A stretch of DNA of 64,000 bases from Nucisporomicrobium flavum (GCF_016464385.1 NZ_JADMLH010000003.1:507448-571447); one strand, 5' to 3'; positions 14,223 to 22,894 are shown, counted from the first letter of the stretch. A program made the numbers and translations. Notes: a model not told the origin generated them from the sequence alone.

Positions 14223-14819
14223 ATGCATATGATTGAGCTTGACGAGCGGGCGGTGCGCGCCTCCGTGACTGTCGTGGCCGGGGTCTCGCCGGACGACCTT
14301 CCGCGACCGACGCCGTGCGCGGAATGGGACCTGGCCACCCTCCTCGCCCACATGACCGTGCAGCACCGGGGCTTCGCGGCGGCGGCCGCCGGACGGGGCG
14401 CCGATCCCGCGCTGTGGGTTCCGGCACCGCTCGCCGCGGACTTCGCCGCCGGCTACGCGGCCGCCGCCGAGGAGGTGATCAGCGCGTTCGCCGCCCCGGG
14501 CGTCCCGGACCGGGGCTTCGACGTGCCCGAGTTCGGAGCGCAGGCGGTGCCCGGGCACATGGCGATCGGCTTCCACTTCGTCGACTACCTCGTGCACGGC
14601 TGGGACGTGGCGGCCGCGATCGGCAGCCCGTACGAACCGGACGCCGACCTGGTCGAGGCGGCCCTGCCGATCGTCGAGGCTGTCCCGGACGACGAGCGCC
14701 GGCTCCAGCCGGGAGCGCCGTTCGCGCCGGCCCTGCCTGACCCCGGCACGGGACCGTTCGACCGGCTTCTCGCCCTGCTGGGCCGGAGCCGCCGGCAGAG
14801 TGTCACACCCGGCCGCTAG
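14223..14819 (+). CDS. DinB-like / TIGR03086-family metal-binding protein
   Basis: A 198-residue protein of the mycothiol-dependent/DinB-like four-helix family (TIGR03086 type). The opening VTVVAGVSPDDLPRPTPCAEWDLATLLAHMTVQHRGF has the conserved PTPC-WDL-LLAH block with a metal-ligand His, and FHFVDYLVHGWDVAAAIG supplies the second His pair. Relatives use mycothiol or act as thiol S-transferases or isomerases; the exact reaction is unknown. It is divergent from the MarR gene, which probably controls it. An alternative ATG two codons downstream (14229) cannot be excluded. Confidence 0.82.
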   Translation: MHMIELDERAVRASVTVVAGVSPDDLPRPTPCAEWDLATLLAHMTVQHRGFAAAAAGRGADPALWVPAPLAADFAAGYAAAAEEVISAFAAPGVPDRGFDVPEFGAQAVPGHMAIGFHFVDYLVHGWDVAAAIGSPYEPDADLVEAALPIVEAVPDDERRLQPGAPFAPALPDPGTGPFDRLLALLGRSRRQSVTPGR

Positions 14820-14866
14820 CGTTCGCGACGTCCGTCGGATGGACACGGCGCGGGCCCGGCTCGACC

Positions 14867-15397
14867 ATGGGTGGCGTGCCGCACATCGATCTGCCCGGGT
14901 TGCCGGGCATCGCCGCTCTCCTCGCCCGCTACCCGCTGACCGCCGCCCCGCTCAACGACCTGGCCCAGACCCTGCTCCGCGGCCCGTCGCCGCTGAGTCC
15001 GGGCGAACGGGAGGCGATCGCGGCGTACGTCTCGCAGCGCAATGACTGTGCGTTCTGCGCCGGCACCCACGGGGCGGTCGCGCGGTATCTGCTCGACCGT
15101 GAAGGGCGGAGCGCCGACGATGCCGAGGCCGACCCGAAGATGAGGGCGCTGCTGGCCATCGCCGAGAAGGTCCGGCTCGACGGGCGCAGCGTCGCCGCGG
15201 ACGATGTCGCCCGGGCGCGCGAGCAGGGCGCCGACGATCGGGCGGTGCATGACACGGTGCTGATCGCGGCCGCGTTCAGCATGTTCAACCGGTACGTCGA
15301 CGGGCTGGCCACGGTGGCCCTGCCGAGCCCGGAGGCATACGAGGGGCACGCGAAGCACCTGGCGGAGAACGGCTACCTGGCACCGCCGGCGGGTTGA
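14867..15397 (+). CDS. AhpD/carboxymuconolactone decarboxylase-like protein
   Basis: A 176-residue all-helical protein of the AhpD-like superfamily, peroxidase-related branch. LSPGEREAIAAYVSQRNDCAFCAGTHGAVARYLL carries the CxxC plus His (CAFCAGTHG) used for peroxide reduction or thiol relay. The second half (ALLAIAEKVRL, then DDRAVHDTVLIAAAFSMFNRYVDGLA) is the family's conserved helix pair. It may act in oxidant defence, with mycothiol or lipoyl partners in actinobacteria. The start ATG 14867 follows a 47-bp gap after the preceding gene, so co-transcription is likely. Confidence 0.88.
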   Translation: MGGVPHIDLPGLPGIAALLARYPLTAAPLNDLAQTLLRGPSPLSPGEREAIAAYVSQRNDCAFCAGTHGAVARYLLDREGRSADDAEADPKMRALLAIAEKVRLDGRSVAADDVARAREQGADDRAVHDTVLIAAAFSMFNRYVDGLATVALPSPEAYEGHAKHLAENGYLAPPAG

Positions 15398-15405
15398 CGA
15401 CGGGG

Positions 15406-15433
15406 CCGGTGTCCATCGATCGGTGGACACCGG
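15406..15433. promoter_or_regulatory. 10-bp inverted repeat before the ABC-TCS operon
   Basis: CCGGTGTCCA (15406-15415) and TGGACACCGG (15424-15433) pair perfectly around an 8-base spacer. It lies 9 bases after the AhpD-like stop and 55 bases before the ABC operon. It could be the terminator of the former (no U-run follows) or an operator of the latter. Confidence 0.45.
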
Positions 15434-15488
15434 GTGACCGTCTCCCGGTCGTCCCGCCGGGCACCTCTCTACCGCGATTCTCGATGGC

Positions 15489-16316
15489 ATGACAGCGATC
15501 AAGGCGCGCGGACTGCGCAAGACCTACGGCACCCAGATCGCCGTGGACGGGATAGATCTGGACATCGCCACCGGTGAGGTGTTCGCGCTGCTCGGCCCGA
15601 ACGGGGCCGGGAAGACCACCACTGTGGAGATTCTGGAGGGGCATCGGCGCCGCACCGGCGGTGACGTCTCCGTTCTCGGGGAGGACCCCGGGTCCGCCTC
15701 CCGGGCATGGCGGACCCGGATCGGCATCGTGCTGCAGACCGCCTCGGACGCCGGCGACCTCACCGTCGCCGAGGTGGTCCGGCATGTGGGCGGGTTCTAT
15801 CCGCGGTCGCGGCCGGTCACCGACGCCATCGAGCTGGTCGGGCTGGAGGACAAGGCGGGCGCCAGGGTACGGACGTTGTCCGGCGGGCAGCGGCGCCGGC
15901 TCGACGTGGCGCTGGGCATCGTGGGCCGTCCCGAGCTGGTGTTCCTCGACGAGCCCACGACCGGTTTCGACCCGGAGGCGCGGCGGCAGTTCTGGGCGCT
16001 GATCCGGGCGCTGGCCGCCGAAGGGACGACGATCCTGCTGACCACGCACTACCTGGACGAGGCAGAGGCGCTCGCGGACCGGCTCGCCGTGATCGCCGGC
16101 GGGGTCATCGTGGCCGAGGGGACGCCCGCGACGCTGGGTGGGCGGTCGGCCGCGGGCGCGGTCGTGCGGTGGGGCGGCGATCAGGAGATCCGTACGGACG
16201 ACCCGGCCGCGCTCATCGCCGGGCTGGTCGGGCGGGGCGCCGACCTGAGCGGCCTCACCGTGAGCCGCCCGAGCCTCGAGGACACGTACCTGAGCCTGAT
16301 CGGAGAAGCCCGATGA
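15489..16316 (+). CDS. ABC exporter ATPase
   Basis: A 275-residue ATPase. Walker A GPNGAGKTTTVEIL, Q-loop LQTASDAGDLT, signature LSGGQRRRLDVALGI, Walker B and Glu LVFLDEPTTGFD, and H-loop LLTTHYLDEAE are all intact. The short C-terminal tail ends PSLEDTYLSLIGEAR, as in YhaQ/YadG-type exporter ATPases. First gene of a four-gene operon with a permease and a two-component system, each joined to the next by a 4-base overlap. The exporter may be both sensed and controlled by the coupled system, as in bacitracin-type detoxification modules. The cargo is unknown. Confidence 0.94.
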   Translation: MTAIKARGLRKTYGTQIAVDGIDLDIATGEVFALLGPNGAGKTTTVEILEGHRRRTGGDVSVLGEDPGSASRAWRTRIGIVLQTASDAGDLTVAEVVRHVGGFYPRSRPVTDAIELVGLEDKAGARVRTLSGGQRRRLDVALGIVGRPELVFLDEPTTGFDPEARRQFWALIRALAAEGTTILLTTHYLDEAEALADRLAVIAGGVIVAEGTPATLGGRSAAGAVVRWGGDQEIRTDDPAALIAGLVGRGADLSGLTVSRPSLEDTYLSLIGEAR

Positions 16317-17113
16317 CCAGCACCCTGACGATCGGCCGCCGGCGTGGTGGCATCGAGATCCTGCAGTTCGTCCGGGACCGGACGGCGATGATCTTCACGT
16401 TCCTGTTCCCGGCGCTGCTGCTCCTGCTGTTCGGCTCGATCTTCGGCGACGACTACGACCACCCCGGGCTGAGCGCGGCGCGGGTCTTCTCCGCGAGCAT
16501 GATCGCGTACGGGATCGTGTCGACCGCGTTCATCACGATGGGCGTCGGCATCGCCACCGACCGGGAGGACGGCACGCTGAAGCGGCTGCGCGGCACCCCG
16601 GCGACCGCCGGCGCGTACTTCCTCGGCAAGCTCATCCTGGTGGCGGCGCTGACCGCGGCCGAGGTGCTGGTGCTGCTCGGCGTGGGTGTGCTGTTGTTCG
16701 ACATGCCGTTGCCGTCGGACGCCGGGCGGTGGTTCACCTTCGGATGGCTGTTCCTGCTCAGTGTCGTCGCCTGCGGCCTGCTGGGCATCGCCGCGAGCGC
16801 GCTGGTGCGCTCCGCCCGTACGGCGGGAGCGGTCCTGAATGTCCCCGTCGTCGCGTTGCAGTTCCTGTCCGGGGTCTTCATCCACCCGATCACGCAACTG
16901 CCGGACTGGATGATCACTGTGGCGTCGATCTTCCCGGTGAAGTGGATGGCGCAGGGCTTCCGGTACGTGTTCCTGCCGGACTCGGCGGCGGACCTCGAGG
17001 CCGCCGGGGCGTGGGAGCTCGGCCGGATCGCCTTGGTGCTCGGCGGCTGGTGTGTGATCGGATTGGTGCTGTGCCTGCTGACGTTCCGCTGGACGAACCG
17101 CCGCGACGGATGA
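16313..17113 (+). CDS. ABC-2 type exporter permease
   Basis: A 266-residue permease with six hydrophobic segments. The ABC-2 signature block is TDREDGTLKRLRGTPATAGAYFLGKLI between segments 2 and 3, and FLSGVFIHPITQLPDWM before the last segments is the family's re-entrant region. The ATG at 16313 overlaps the ATPase stop (ATGA), and its stop in turn overlaps the histidine kinase start. It forms the transmembrane half of the exporter with the gene at 15489. Confidence 0.93.
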   Translation: MTSTLTIGRRRGGIEILQFVRDRTAMIFTFLFPALLLLLFGSIFGDDYDHPGLSAARVFSASMIAYGIVSTAFITMGVGIATDREDGTLKRLRGTPATAGAYFLGKLILVAALTAAEVLVLLGVGVLLFDMPLPSDAGRWFTFGWLFLLSVVACGLLGIAASALVRSARTAGAVLNVPVVALQFLSGVFIHPITQLPDWMITVASIFPVKWMAQGFRYVFLPDSAADLEAAGAWELGRIALVLGGWCVIGLVLCLLTFRWTNRRDG

Positions 17114-18249
17114 CCACGGCCGGTGCCCCGCGGCGGCTCATGGACGAGGTGCTGTGGGATGTCTTCTTCGCCGTCGTCGCCCTCGGGGTGGCGACGGCGG
17201 TGGCCGTCCAGGACGCGCCCGGCCGGGTCGCCGGCCTGGCGAGCATCGCCGCGATCGCCCTCCTCTACGCCGCGTGGGGCCGGCGGCTGGTGCGCAAACA
17301 GCGTCAGGGCATCGGGTACGCGGTCACGGTCCTCGCCGTCTTCGCGAGCGGCGCGGCCGCCTCGGACATGGTGAGCTACCTGCTGTTCGGCCTCTGCCCG
17401 ATGTTGTTCATGCTGCTCGACCTGCGGCCCGCGCTCGTGGCGGTGGTGGTCGCGAACCTCACGCCGCTGGCCGTCGGCTTCGCCGCGAACGGGTTCGACG
17501 CCGGATACCTCCTGCATGTCGGGCCGGTGTTCGTGATGACCGCGGGCGCCGCCGCCTGGCTGGGTGTCTGGATCAACCGGGTGGTGCGGCAGAGCACCGA
17601 ACGCGCGGAGCTCATCGCCGAGCTGGAGCGCAGCCGCGCCGAGGTGGCCCGCCTGTCGCACGAGGCCGGCGTCGCCGCCGAGCGGGCCCGGCTCGCCGGC
17701 GAGATCCACGACACCCTGGCCCAGGGCTTCACCAGCATCATCACGCTGCTGCAGGCCGCGGATCCGGCGCTCGCCGACGAGCGGCTCGCGCTGGCCGTGC
17801 GGACGGCCCGGGAGAATCTGGCCGAGTCGCGTGCGCTGGTCGCCGCCCTCGCGCCGCCCGCGCTGGGCGACGGTTCGCTGCTGGATGCCGTACGCCGGCA
17901 GGCGGCCCGCGCCGCGGAGGACTCGGGGGCGTCGTCGTCGTTCCGGACGACCGGGGAGGCGAGGCCGTTGCCGACCGCCGTGGAGGTCGTGCTGCTGCGG
18001 GCGGCGCAGGAGGCGCTGACCAACGTACGGCGGCACGCGGCCGCGAGCGACGTGTCGGTGCTGCTGGCGTACGAGGCGGAGAAGGTGCGGCTGGTGGTGC
18101 GCGACGACGGCCGGGGCTTCGACCCGGGGCGGCGGCACGGTTTCGGCCTCGACGGCATGCGGGCACGCGCCGGTCAGGTCGGCGGGACGCTGACCGTCCG
18201 CAGTGAGCCGGGTGCCGGCGCCACGATCGAGCTGGAGGTTCCCGCGTGA
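17110..18249 (+). CDS. Sensor histidine kinase (HisKA_3 type)
   Basis: A 379-residue kinase. About five hydrophobic segments fill residues 10-155. A coiled stretch (RAELIAELERSRAEVARLSHEAGVAAERARL) leads into AGEIHDTLAQGFTSIITLLQAA, where the His is the phosphorylation site. The HATPase domain has the N-box (AAQEALTNVRRHA) and DDGRGFDPG. Class and order match the DesK/LiaS-like group. It is cotranscribed with the exporter and with the response regulator that follows by a 4-base overlap. Its small membrane sensor, without a large outside loop, suggests that it senses through the membrane or through the exporter. Confidence 0.93.
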   Translation: MTTAGAPRRLMDEVLWDVFFAVVALGVATAVAVQDAPGRVAGLASIAAIALLYAAWGRRLVRKQRQGIGYAVTVLAVFASGAAASDMVSYLLFGLCPMLFMLLDLRPALVAVVVANLTPLAVGFAANGFDAGYLLHVGPVFVMTAGAAAWLGVWINRVVRQSTERAELIAELERSRAEVARLSHEAGVAAERARLAGEIHDTLAQGFTSIITLLQAADPALADERLALAVRTARENLAESRALVAALAPPALGDGSLLDAVRRQAARAAEDSGASSSFRTTGEARPLPTAVEVVLLRAAQEALTNVRRHAAASDVSVLLAYEAEKVRLVVRDDGRGFDPGRRHGFGLDGMRARAGQVGGTLTVRSEPGAGATIELEVPA

Positions 18250-18863
18250 TCCGGATCCTGCTGGTGGACGACCATCCGGTGGTACGGCACGGCCTGCGCG
18301 GCATGCTGGAGGCAGAGCCGGACCTGACCGTGGTGGGCGAGGCCTCGTCGGGCGCCGAGGGTGTCGAGCGGGCGGTCGAGCTGAGCCCCGACATCGTGCT
18401 CATGGACCTGCGGATGCCCGGCGGGGACGGCGTCGACGCGACGGCTCAGATCCTCGCGCGCACCCGGGGCGTCCGCGTGATGGTGCTGACCACGTACGAA
18501 TCGGACCGTGACATCCTGCGCGCCATCGAGGCCGGAGCCGGCGGCTATCTGTTGAAGGACGCGTCGCCGGCGGAGTTGGCCGGCGCGGTGCGAGCCGCCG
18601 CCCGGGGTGAGACCGTGCTGGCGCCCAGCGTCGCGTCCACCCTGGTGCGTCAGGTGCGCAGCCCCGCGCCGCCGACCCTGTCGCAGCGTGAGGCGGAGGT
18701 GCTGCGGCTGGTCGCGCGCGGCTTGACGAACGCCGACATAGGCCGGGAGCTGTTCATCTCGGAGGCCACGGTCAAGACGCATCTGCTGCGCGCGTTCAAC
18801 AAGCTGGACGTGGCGGACCGGACGGCGGCCGTGACCCGGGCGATGGCGCTCGGCATCATCTGA
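18246..18863 (+). CDS. NarL/LuxR-type response regulator
   Basis: A 205-residue regulator. The receiver domain has LLVDDHPVVRHGL, the phospho-acceptor Asp54 in IVLMDLRMPGGDG, and VLTTYE plus the Lys in YLLKDASP. The DNA-binding domain, about 140-200, has LSQREAEVLRLVARGLTNADIGRELFISEATVKTHLLRAFNKLDV. GTG 18246 overlaps the kinase stop. Last gene of the exporter operon, which it probably autoregulates. A near-palindromic GGGAGCGTTCCC lies 17 bases after its stop, but more likely belongs to the control region of the next locus. Confidence 0.95.
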   Translation: MIRILLVDDHPVVRHGLRGMLEAEPDLTVVGEASSGAEGVERAVELSPDIVLMDLRMPGGDGVDATAQILARTRGVRVMVLTTYESDRDILRAIEAGAGGYLLKDASPAELAGAVRAAARGETVLAPSVASTLVRQVRSPAPPTLSQREAEVLRLVARGLTNADIGRELFISEATVKTHLLRAFNKLDVADRTAAVTRAMALGII

Positions 18864-18879
18864 GCGGGCAGCCGAACGG

Positions 18880-18893
18880 CGGGAGCGTTCCCA
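18880..18893. promoter_or_regulatory. CebR-like imperfect palindrome
   Basis: CGGGAGCGTTCCCA matches the CebR-type TGGGAGCGCTCCCA at 12 of 14 positions. It lies just after the response regulator and far upstream (about 610 bases) of the exopolysaccharide operon. Confidence 0.35.
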
Positions 18894-19062
18894 ACGTGGG
18901 AAGCGCCTTCGGCGGTCGATGAGCGAAAAGAGTCTGCGCCCCGGGACTTACGCGGTGAAGGTCATCCGCAGCATGATCACTATCGGTCGCACTACTCCTA
19001 CGTGGACCGATGTCAAGTGGGCCGATCGGTGGGCGTGTCTCACATCCGGATGGTTTCTGCCA

Positions 19063-19083
19063 GGCCGGATGTCCCATCCGGCC
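19063..19083. promoter_or_regulatory. 9-bp perfect hairpin in the EPS control region
   Basis: GGCCGGATG and CATCCGGCC pair perfectly around a 3-base loop. A separate 10-bp palindrome, CATCCGGATG, lies about 20 bases upstream (around 19043-19052), so three copies of the CATCCGG half-site cluster here. They may be a repressor or activator array or a transcript hairpin. Confidence 0.4.
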
Positions 19084-19088
19084 GGTGC

Positions 19089-19103
19089 TGACATCGATGA
19101 TCA
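19089..19103. promoter_or_regulatory. Variant of the TGACATCGATGTCA operator
   Basis: TGACATCGATGATCA equals the palindromes at 134-147 and 4157-4168 except for one extra A before TCA. It is suggestive only. If bound by the LacI-family protein of 4258 it would link that regulator to the exopolysaccharide locus. Confidence 0.3.
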
Positions 19104-19506
19104 CAAGTTGCCCCTGGACGCGTTGCGAGTCGGCTGTGTTACCGTGCGGGTCCGCGAATTCCCCTACCGGACAAATCACGAGTGCCAATGCGTCCAAACC
19201 GGACATCGTTCGGGGGCGGGAGAAAGCCTTCCGTCACGCTCGGGACGACTGCTATTTTGTCCGATGTAGACCGGAGTTCACCTGCAATGCATGGGGATGC
19301 CCTCCGCATCGGCATCCGAAATTCAAGATGTTCCTCAGTAAAGATTGCGACACGCGGGGTCGGGCCCGGCCCGATTCTCGTCTAGCGTTCACCGCCTGGG
19401 CGTCCTTGCGCTTGTACGTCGTGGGCCAAGGGGTGGGGGGCGTGGAAAGAGTGGTATTCGCAGAATTGCCGAGTGGGCGTGGGGTCTCACTGGAGGCAGA
19501 GGCGTC

Positions 19507-21024
19507 GTGACAACGACGGGAACAACGGCGGGTAACGCCGACACACAAGACATACCGAAAATCGCAGAGTATTCGGATGCCACCGAAAGGGAAATCGGTG
19601 ACATCTGGGCGCGGGGCCATGCCGACCGCTGGGTGTGGGAGGCGCGGTACGTCAAGCTGCTCCTGGTCATCGACTTCGGAGCGACGCTCGTGGCGACGCT
19701 GGCCGCGTTCGTGCTCCGGTTCCAGGGCGCGGCGTACGCGAACTGGTACCTCGCCCTTTCCGCGCTCATTCCGCCGGTCTGGGTCGGACTGCTCGCGCTG
19801 ACGCACGCGTACGAGCGCCGCGTGTTGTTCGTCGGCGGTGAGGAATACCAGCGGGTGCTGCGCGCCGGTGTCCGCCTGACCGTCGGGATGGCGCTGGCGT
19901 CGTACGTGTTCAAAGCCGACATCGCGCGCGGCTATCTGCTCATCGCGCTGGTCCTGACGACGCTGTTCTCGTTGGCCGGCCGGTTCGTGTTACGGAGGAT
20001 CCTGCACCGGGCGCGCCGCCGGGGCGCCTGCATGCACCGCGTGCTCGTGCTGGGTCACGCGCCGGCCGTCGCGCAGATGACCCGGCAGCTGCACCGGCGC
20101 TACCACCACGGACTGCAGATCATCGGCGCCTGCCTGCCGGCCGACCAGCTCGCCGACGCGGCCCGCACGCTGGAGGTGCCGGTCTTCGGGGCGCTCGGTG
20201 CCGCCGCCAACTCGGCCGCCGCGGCGGGGGCGGACACCGTCATGGTGCTGTCCTGCCCGGAGCTGGACGGTCCGATGCTGCGCCGGCTCGCGTGGGAGCT
20301 GGAGCGCGACGACATCGACCTGATCGTGTCGTCGTCGCTGGTGGACACCGCGGGGGACCGGATCACCGTGCGCCCGGTGGACGGGCTGCCGATGATGCAC
20401 ATCGAGCATCCGCGGCTCTCCGGCGGCCGGCGGCTCATCAAGTCCGTCTTCGACGTCTCCGTCGCGGCGCTGCTGCTGATCCTGTTCGCACCCCTGTTCC
20501 TCGTCATCGCGCTGGTCATCAAGCTGGACACCGGCGGGCCGGTCTTCTTCCGGCAGGTCCGCGTGGCGCGCGGCGGCGAGATGTTCCGCATGTACAAGTT
20601 CCGCACGATGCACACCGATGCCGAGGCGCGGTTCGCGGCGATGCGGGAACAGAACGAGTTCGCCGGCGTGCTCTTCAAGATCCGGGAGGATCCGCGGGTC
20701 ACCCGGTGCGGCCGTTTCCTGCGCCGGTACTCGCTGGACGAGCTGCCGCAACTCATCAACGTGCTGCTGGGGGAGATGTCGCTCGTGGGGCCGCGCCCGC
20801 CGCTGCCCAGCGAGGTCGAGCAGTACCCGCAGGACATGCGCCGGCGGCTGGTCGTCAAGCCGGGGATGACCGGGCTGTGGCAGGTGAGCGGGCGGTCGGA
20901 TCTGTCGTGGGAGGACTCGATCCGGCTGGACCTGCGGTACGTGGAGAACTGGTCGCTCACCGTCGACCTGGTGATCCTCATGCGCACCGCGATGGTCGTG
21001 TTGCGGGGCGCAGGCGCGTACTAG
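19507..21024 (+). CDS. Polyprenyl glycosylphosphotransferase (EPS priming enzyme)
   Basis: A 505-residue membrane enzyme that starts polysaccharide assembly by moving a sugar-1-phosphate onto undecaprenyl phosphate. The N-terminal half has about four hydrophobic segments and a CoA-binding-like Rossmann region (HRVLVLGHAPAVAQMTRQL). The C-terminal bac_transf domain begins SVFDVSVAALLLILFAPLFL and contains FRQVRVARGGEMFRMYKFRTM, LRRYSLDELPQLINVLLGEMSLVGPRPPLP and KPGMTGLWQVSGRSDLSW, all conserved. GTG 19507 is chosen for the GGAGG about 11 bases upstream; the frame is open earlier but with poor coding character. First gene of the exopolysaccharide locus. Confidence 0.95.
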   Translation: MTTTGTTAGNADTQDIPKIAEYSDATEREIGDIWARGHADRWVWEARYVKLLLVIDFGATLVATLAAFVLRFQGAAYANWYLALSALIPPVWVGLLALTHAYERRVLFVGGEEYQRVLRAGVRLTVGMALASYVFKADIARGYLLIALVLTTLFSLAGRFVLRRILHRARRRGACMHRVLVLGHAPAVAQMTRQLHRRYHHGLQIIGACLPADQLADAARTLEVPVFGALGAAANSAAAAGADTVMVLSCPELDGPMLRRLAWELERDDIDLIVSSSLVDTAGDRITVRPVDGLPMMHIEHPRLSGGRRLIKSVFDVSVAALLLILFAPLFLVIALVIKLDTGGPVFFRQVRVARGGEMFRMYKFRTMHTDAEARFAAMREQNEFAGVLFKIREDPRVTRCGRFLRRYSLDELPQLINVLLGEMSLVGPRPPLPSEVEQYPQDMRRRLVVKPGMTGLWQVSGRSDLSWEDSIRLDLRYVENWSLTVDLVILMRTAMVVLRGAGAY

Positions 21025-21085
21025 ACGCGCGGGGCGATGAAGGGGATCGTGCGGTCGGGACACCGCGGGATGTGGGGACGGTTCG

Positions 21086-21925
21086 GTGGTATTGCTGTAT
21101 TTCGTCGCGGCCTTGGCCGTTGTGGTTCCGGCCGTCGCCGGGCCGTTGCTGGCGTACGGGCCCGGGCGGCGGCTCGCGCGTGGCCGGCTCGCGGGCAAGA
21201 CGCGGGAGGCCGTGGCGGGTCTGGTGACGACACTGGGCCGCCCGGCCACCGCGGCCGTCTTCGTGCTGTTCTGGTCGGCGCTGACGATCGCCGTGTTCTG
21301 GCCCGTCGGCCTGCTGGCGCACAGCCTCGAGGACGCCGTGGACTGGCCGGTGCTGCTGTGGGTGACCGACCGCCGCAACCCCGCCTTCGAGGACTTCAAC
21401 TGGTTCTACACCGCGCTGGGTGACCGCGAGCCGCTGAAGCGGGTCGTCGTGGTGGCCGCCGTGGTCTTCGCGGTGCTGTGGCGCCGGCGGTTCTGGGTCC
21501 CGCTGCTCGCCATCCTCGCCAGCTTCCCGCTCGAGCAGTACGTCCAGGGCATCCTGGCCAAGGTGGTGGACCGCGGCCACCCGCCGACCGGGCTGGGCAC
21601 GTACCCGTCCGGCGGCATCGCCCGCATCGTGATGACGTTCGGCGTGATCGCGCTCTTCGCCGCCCTGACGTGGCGGCTGTCGCGGCGCTGGCACGTCGCG
21701 CTCGGCACGGTGGTGTTCGTCATGGCCACGTACGAGGGCTACTCCCGCCTGTACACGCAGAAGCACTGGCTGACCGACGTCATCACGGGCCTGGTCTTCG
21801 GGCCGGCGCTGTTCCTCGGGTTCGCCCTCGCGGTGTGCATCCTGGCCGGTCGGTACCCGCGCCCGGAGTCACCGGCGGCCGCGCCGGTCGCCGCGCGCGA
21901 GCCCGAGGCGGTCGGCGCACCGTGA
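21086..21925 (+). CDS. PAP2-family membrane protein
   Basis: A 279-residue membrane protein with about six hydrophobic segments. The third PAP2 motif is intact (SRLYTQKHWLTD, matching SR-x5-H-x3-D), but the second reads YPSGGI rather than PSGH, and the first (KVVDRGHPP) lacks the expected Arg-Pro. PAP2 proteins in polysaccharide loci usually recycle undecaprenyl pyrophosphate. The loss of the second-motif His leaves catalysis uncertain. GTG 21086 follows the priming enzyme by 61 bases, and the stop overlaps the next gene (GTGA). Confidence 0.85.
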   Translation: MVLLYFVAALAVVVPAVAGPLLAYGPGRRLARGRLAGKTREAVAGLVTTLGRPATAAVFVLFWSALTIAVFWPVGLLAHSLEDAVDWPVLLWVTDRRNPAFEDFNWFYTALGDREPLKRVVVVAAVVFAVLWRRRFWVPLLAILASFPLEQYVQGILAKVVDRGHPPTGLGTYPSGGIARIVMTFGVIALFAALTWRLSRRWHVALGTVVFVMATYEGYSRLYTQKHWLTDVITGLVFGPALFLGFALAVCILAGRYPRPESPAAAPVAAREPEAVGAP

Positions 21926-22884
21926 CCACGCTGCTCGTCGCGTCCACCGGCGGCCACCTCGCCGAACTGCACGACCTGGCGCCCCGGCTCGGCCTGGGCG
22001 CGCGACGCTGGGTGACGTTCGACAGCCCGCAGAGCCGGTCCCTGCTGGACGGTGAGGACGTGGTGTTCGTGCCGCCGGCCACGAGCCGGGACGTCGCCGG
22101 GGTGCTGCGCGAGATGGTCGTCGCCCGCCGCATGCTCCGCTCCGAGCGGTACGAGCACGTCATCAGCACCGGGGCCGCCGTCGCGATGGCGTTCTTCCTG
22201 CCGGCCACCGCAGCCGGGGTGCCGTGCTCGTACATCGAGAGTGCGACCCGGACGCAGGGCCCGTCGCTGACCGGCCGGCTGGCCGCGCGGGTGCCGCGGG
22301 TGCGGCTCTACACGCAGTACCCGGCCTGGGCCGCGGGAGCGTGGCGGTACGGCGGGTCCATCTTCGACGCGTTCGAGGCGGAGGCGTTCGCCGACCCGCC
22401 ACCGGTGCGCAAGGTGGTCGTGACTCTCGGCACGCACCAGCGGTACACGTTCCCGCGCCTGCTCACCCACCTCGTCGGACTGCTCCCGCCGGAATGGGAC
22501 GTCCTGTGGCAAGTAGGTTCGACCGTTATCGATAAGATGCCCGCCGGCGCCCGCAGGCAGGTGCCGATCGGCGAGATGCGCCAGGCCCTGGCGGAGGCGG
22601 ACGCGGTCATCTCGCACGCCGGCGTGGGTTCCGCGCTGGCGGCGATGCAGGCGGGCAAGCGCGCCGTGTACGTCCCGCGACGCCGCGCCCACGGTGAGCA
22701 CGTCGACGACCACCAGGTCGAGATGGCTCGGGAATTGGAAGGCAGGAAACTCGTCGTGGCCCGTGAGGTGGAGGAGCTCACCCTCGCGGACCTGGAAACT
22801 GCGGCAGCTTGGTCCGTACGATCCGTCCCCGGCGTCGCGCCGTTCCGGCTGGTTCGCTCGCCTGACCACCCACAAGCGGACTGA
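21922..22884 (+). CDS. Glycosyltransferase, GT28/EpsF-like
   Basis: A 320-residue GT-B-type protein. The N-terminus LLVASTGGHLAELHDLAPRLG matches the Alg14/EpsE half (sugar acceptor side) and the C-terminus VVVTLGTHQRYTFPRLLTHLV, then IGEMRQALAEADAVISHAGVGSALAAMQAGKRAVYVPR, matches the Alg13/EpsF half (UDP-sugar donor side), so this is a natural fusion of the Alg14-Alg13 pair. It should add the second sugar to the lipid-linked unit at the cytoplasmic face. GTG 21922 overlaps the PAP2 stop. The product ends with HPQAD, 80 bases before the secreted propeller. Confidence 0.9.
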   Translation: MTTLLVASTGGHLAELHDLAPRLGLGARRWVTFDSPQSRSLLDGEDVVFVPPATSRDVAGVLREMVVARRMLRSERYEHVISTGAAVAMAFFLPATAAGVPCSYIESATRTQGPSLTGRLAARVPRVRLYTQYPAWAAGAWRYGGSIFDAFEAEAFADPPPVRKVVVTLGTHQRYTFPRLLTHLVGLLPPEWDVLWQVGSTVIDKMPAGARRQVPIGEMRQALAEADAVISHAGVGSALAAMQAGKRAVYVPRRRAHGEHVDDHQVEMARELEGRKLVVAREVEELTLADLETAAAWSVRSVPGVAPFRLVRSPDHPQAD

Positions 22885-22894
22885 AGCCGTCCGT

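Larger units (their letters stand above)
18864..19506. other. Long control region before the exopolysaccharide locus
   Basis: 643 bases without a convincing gene, clearly richer in A/T than the flanks from about 19090 to 19400. It holds a CebR-like imperfect palindrome (18880-18893), a perfect 9-bp stem hairpin (19063-19083) beside another CATCCGGATG palindrome, and a TGACATCGATG half-match to the operators at 134 and 4157. It is the expected site for the promoter and regulators of the operon starting at 19507. Plus-strand frames here have atypical codon use and no ribosome site. Confidence 0.6.

Noticed and set aside
22869..22886. 18-base sequence CCCACAAGCGGACTGAAG shared with 52765-52782
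   Set aside because: One copy is at a gene end and the other inside the rhamnosidase gene in different contexts; an 18-base match in 64 kb of biased sequence is within chance.
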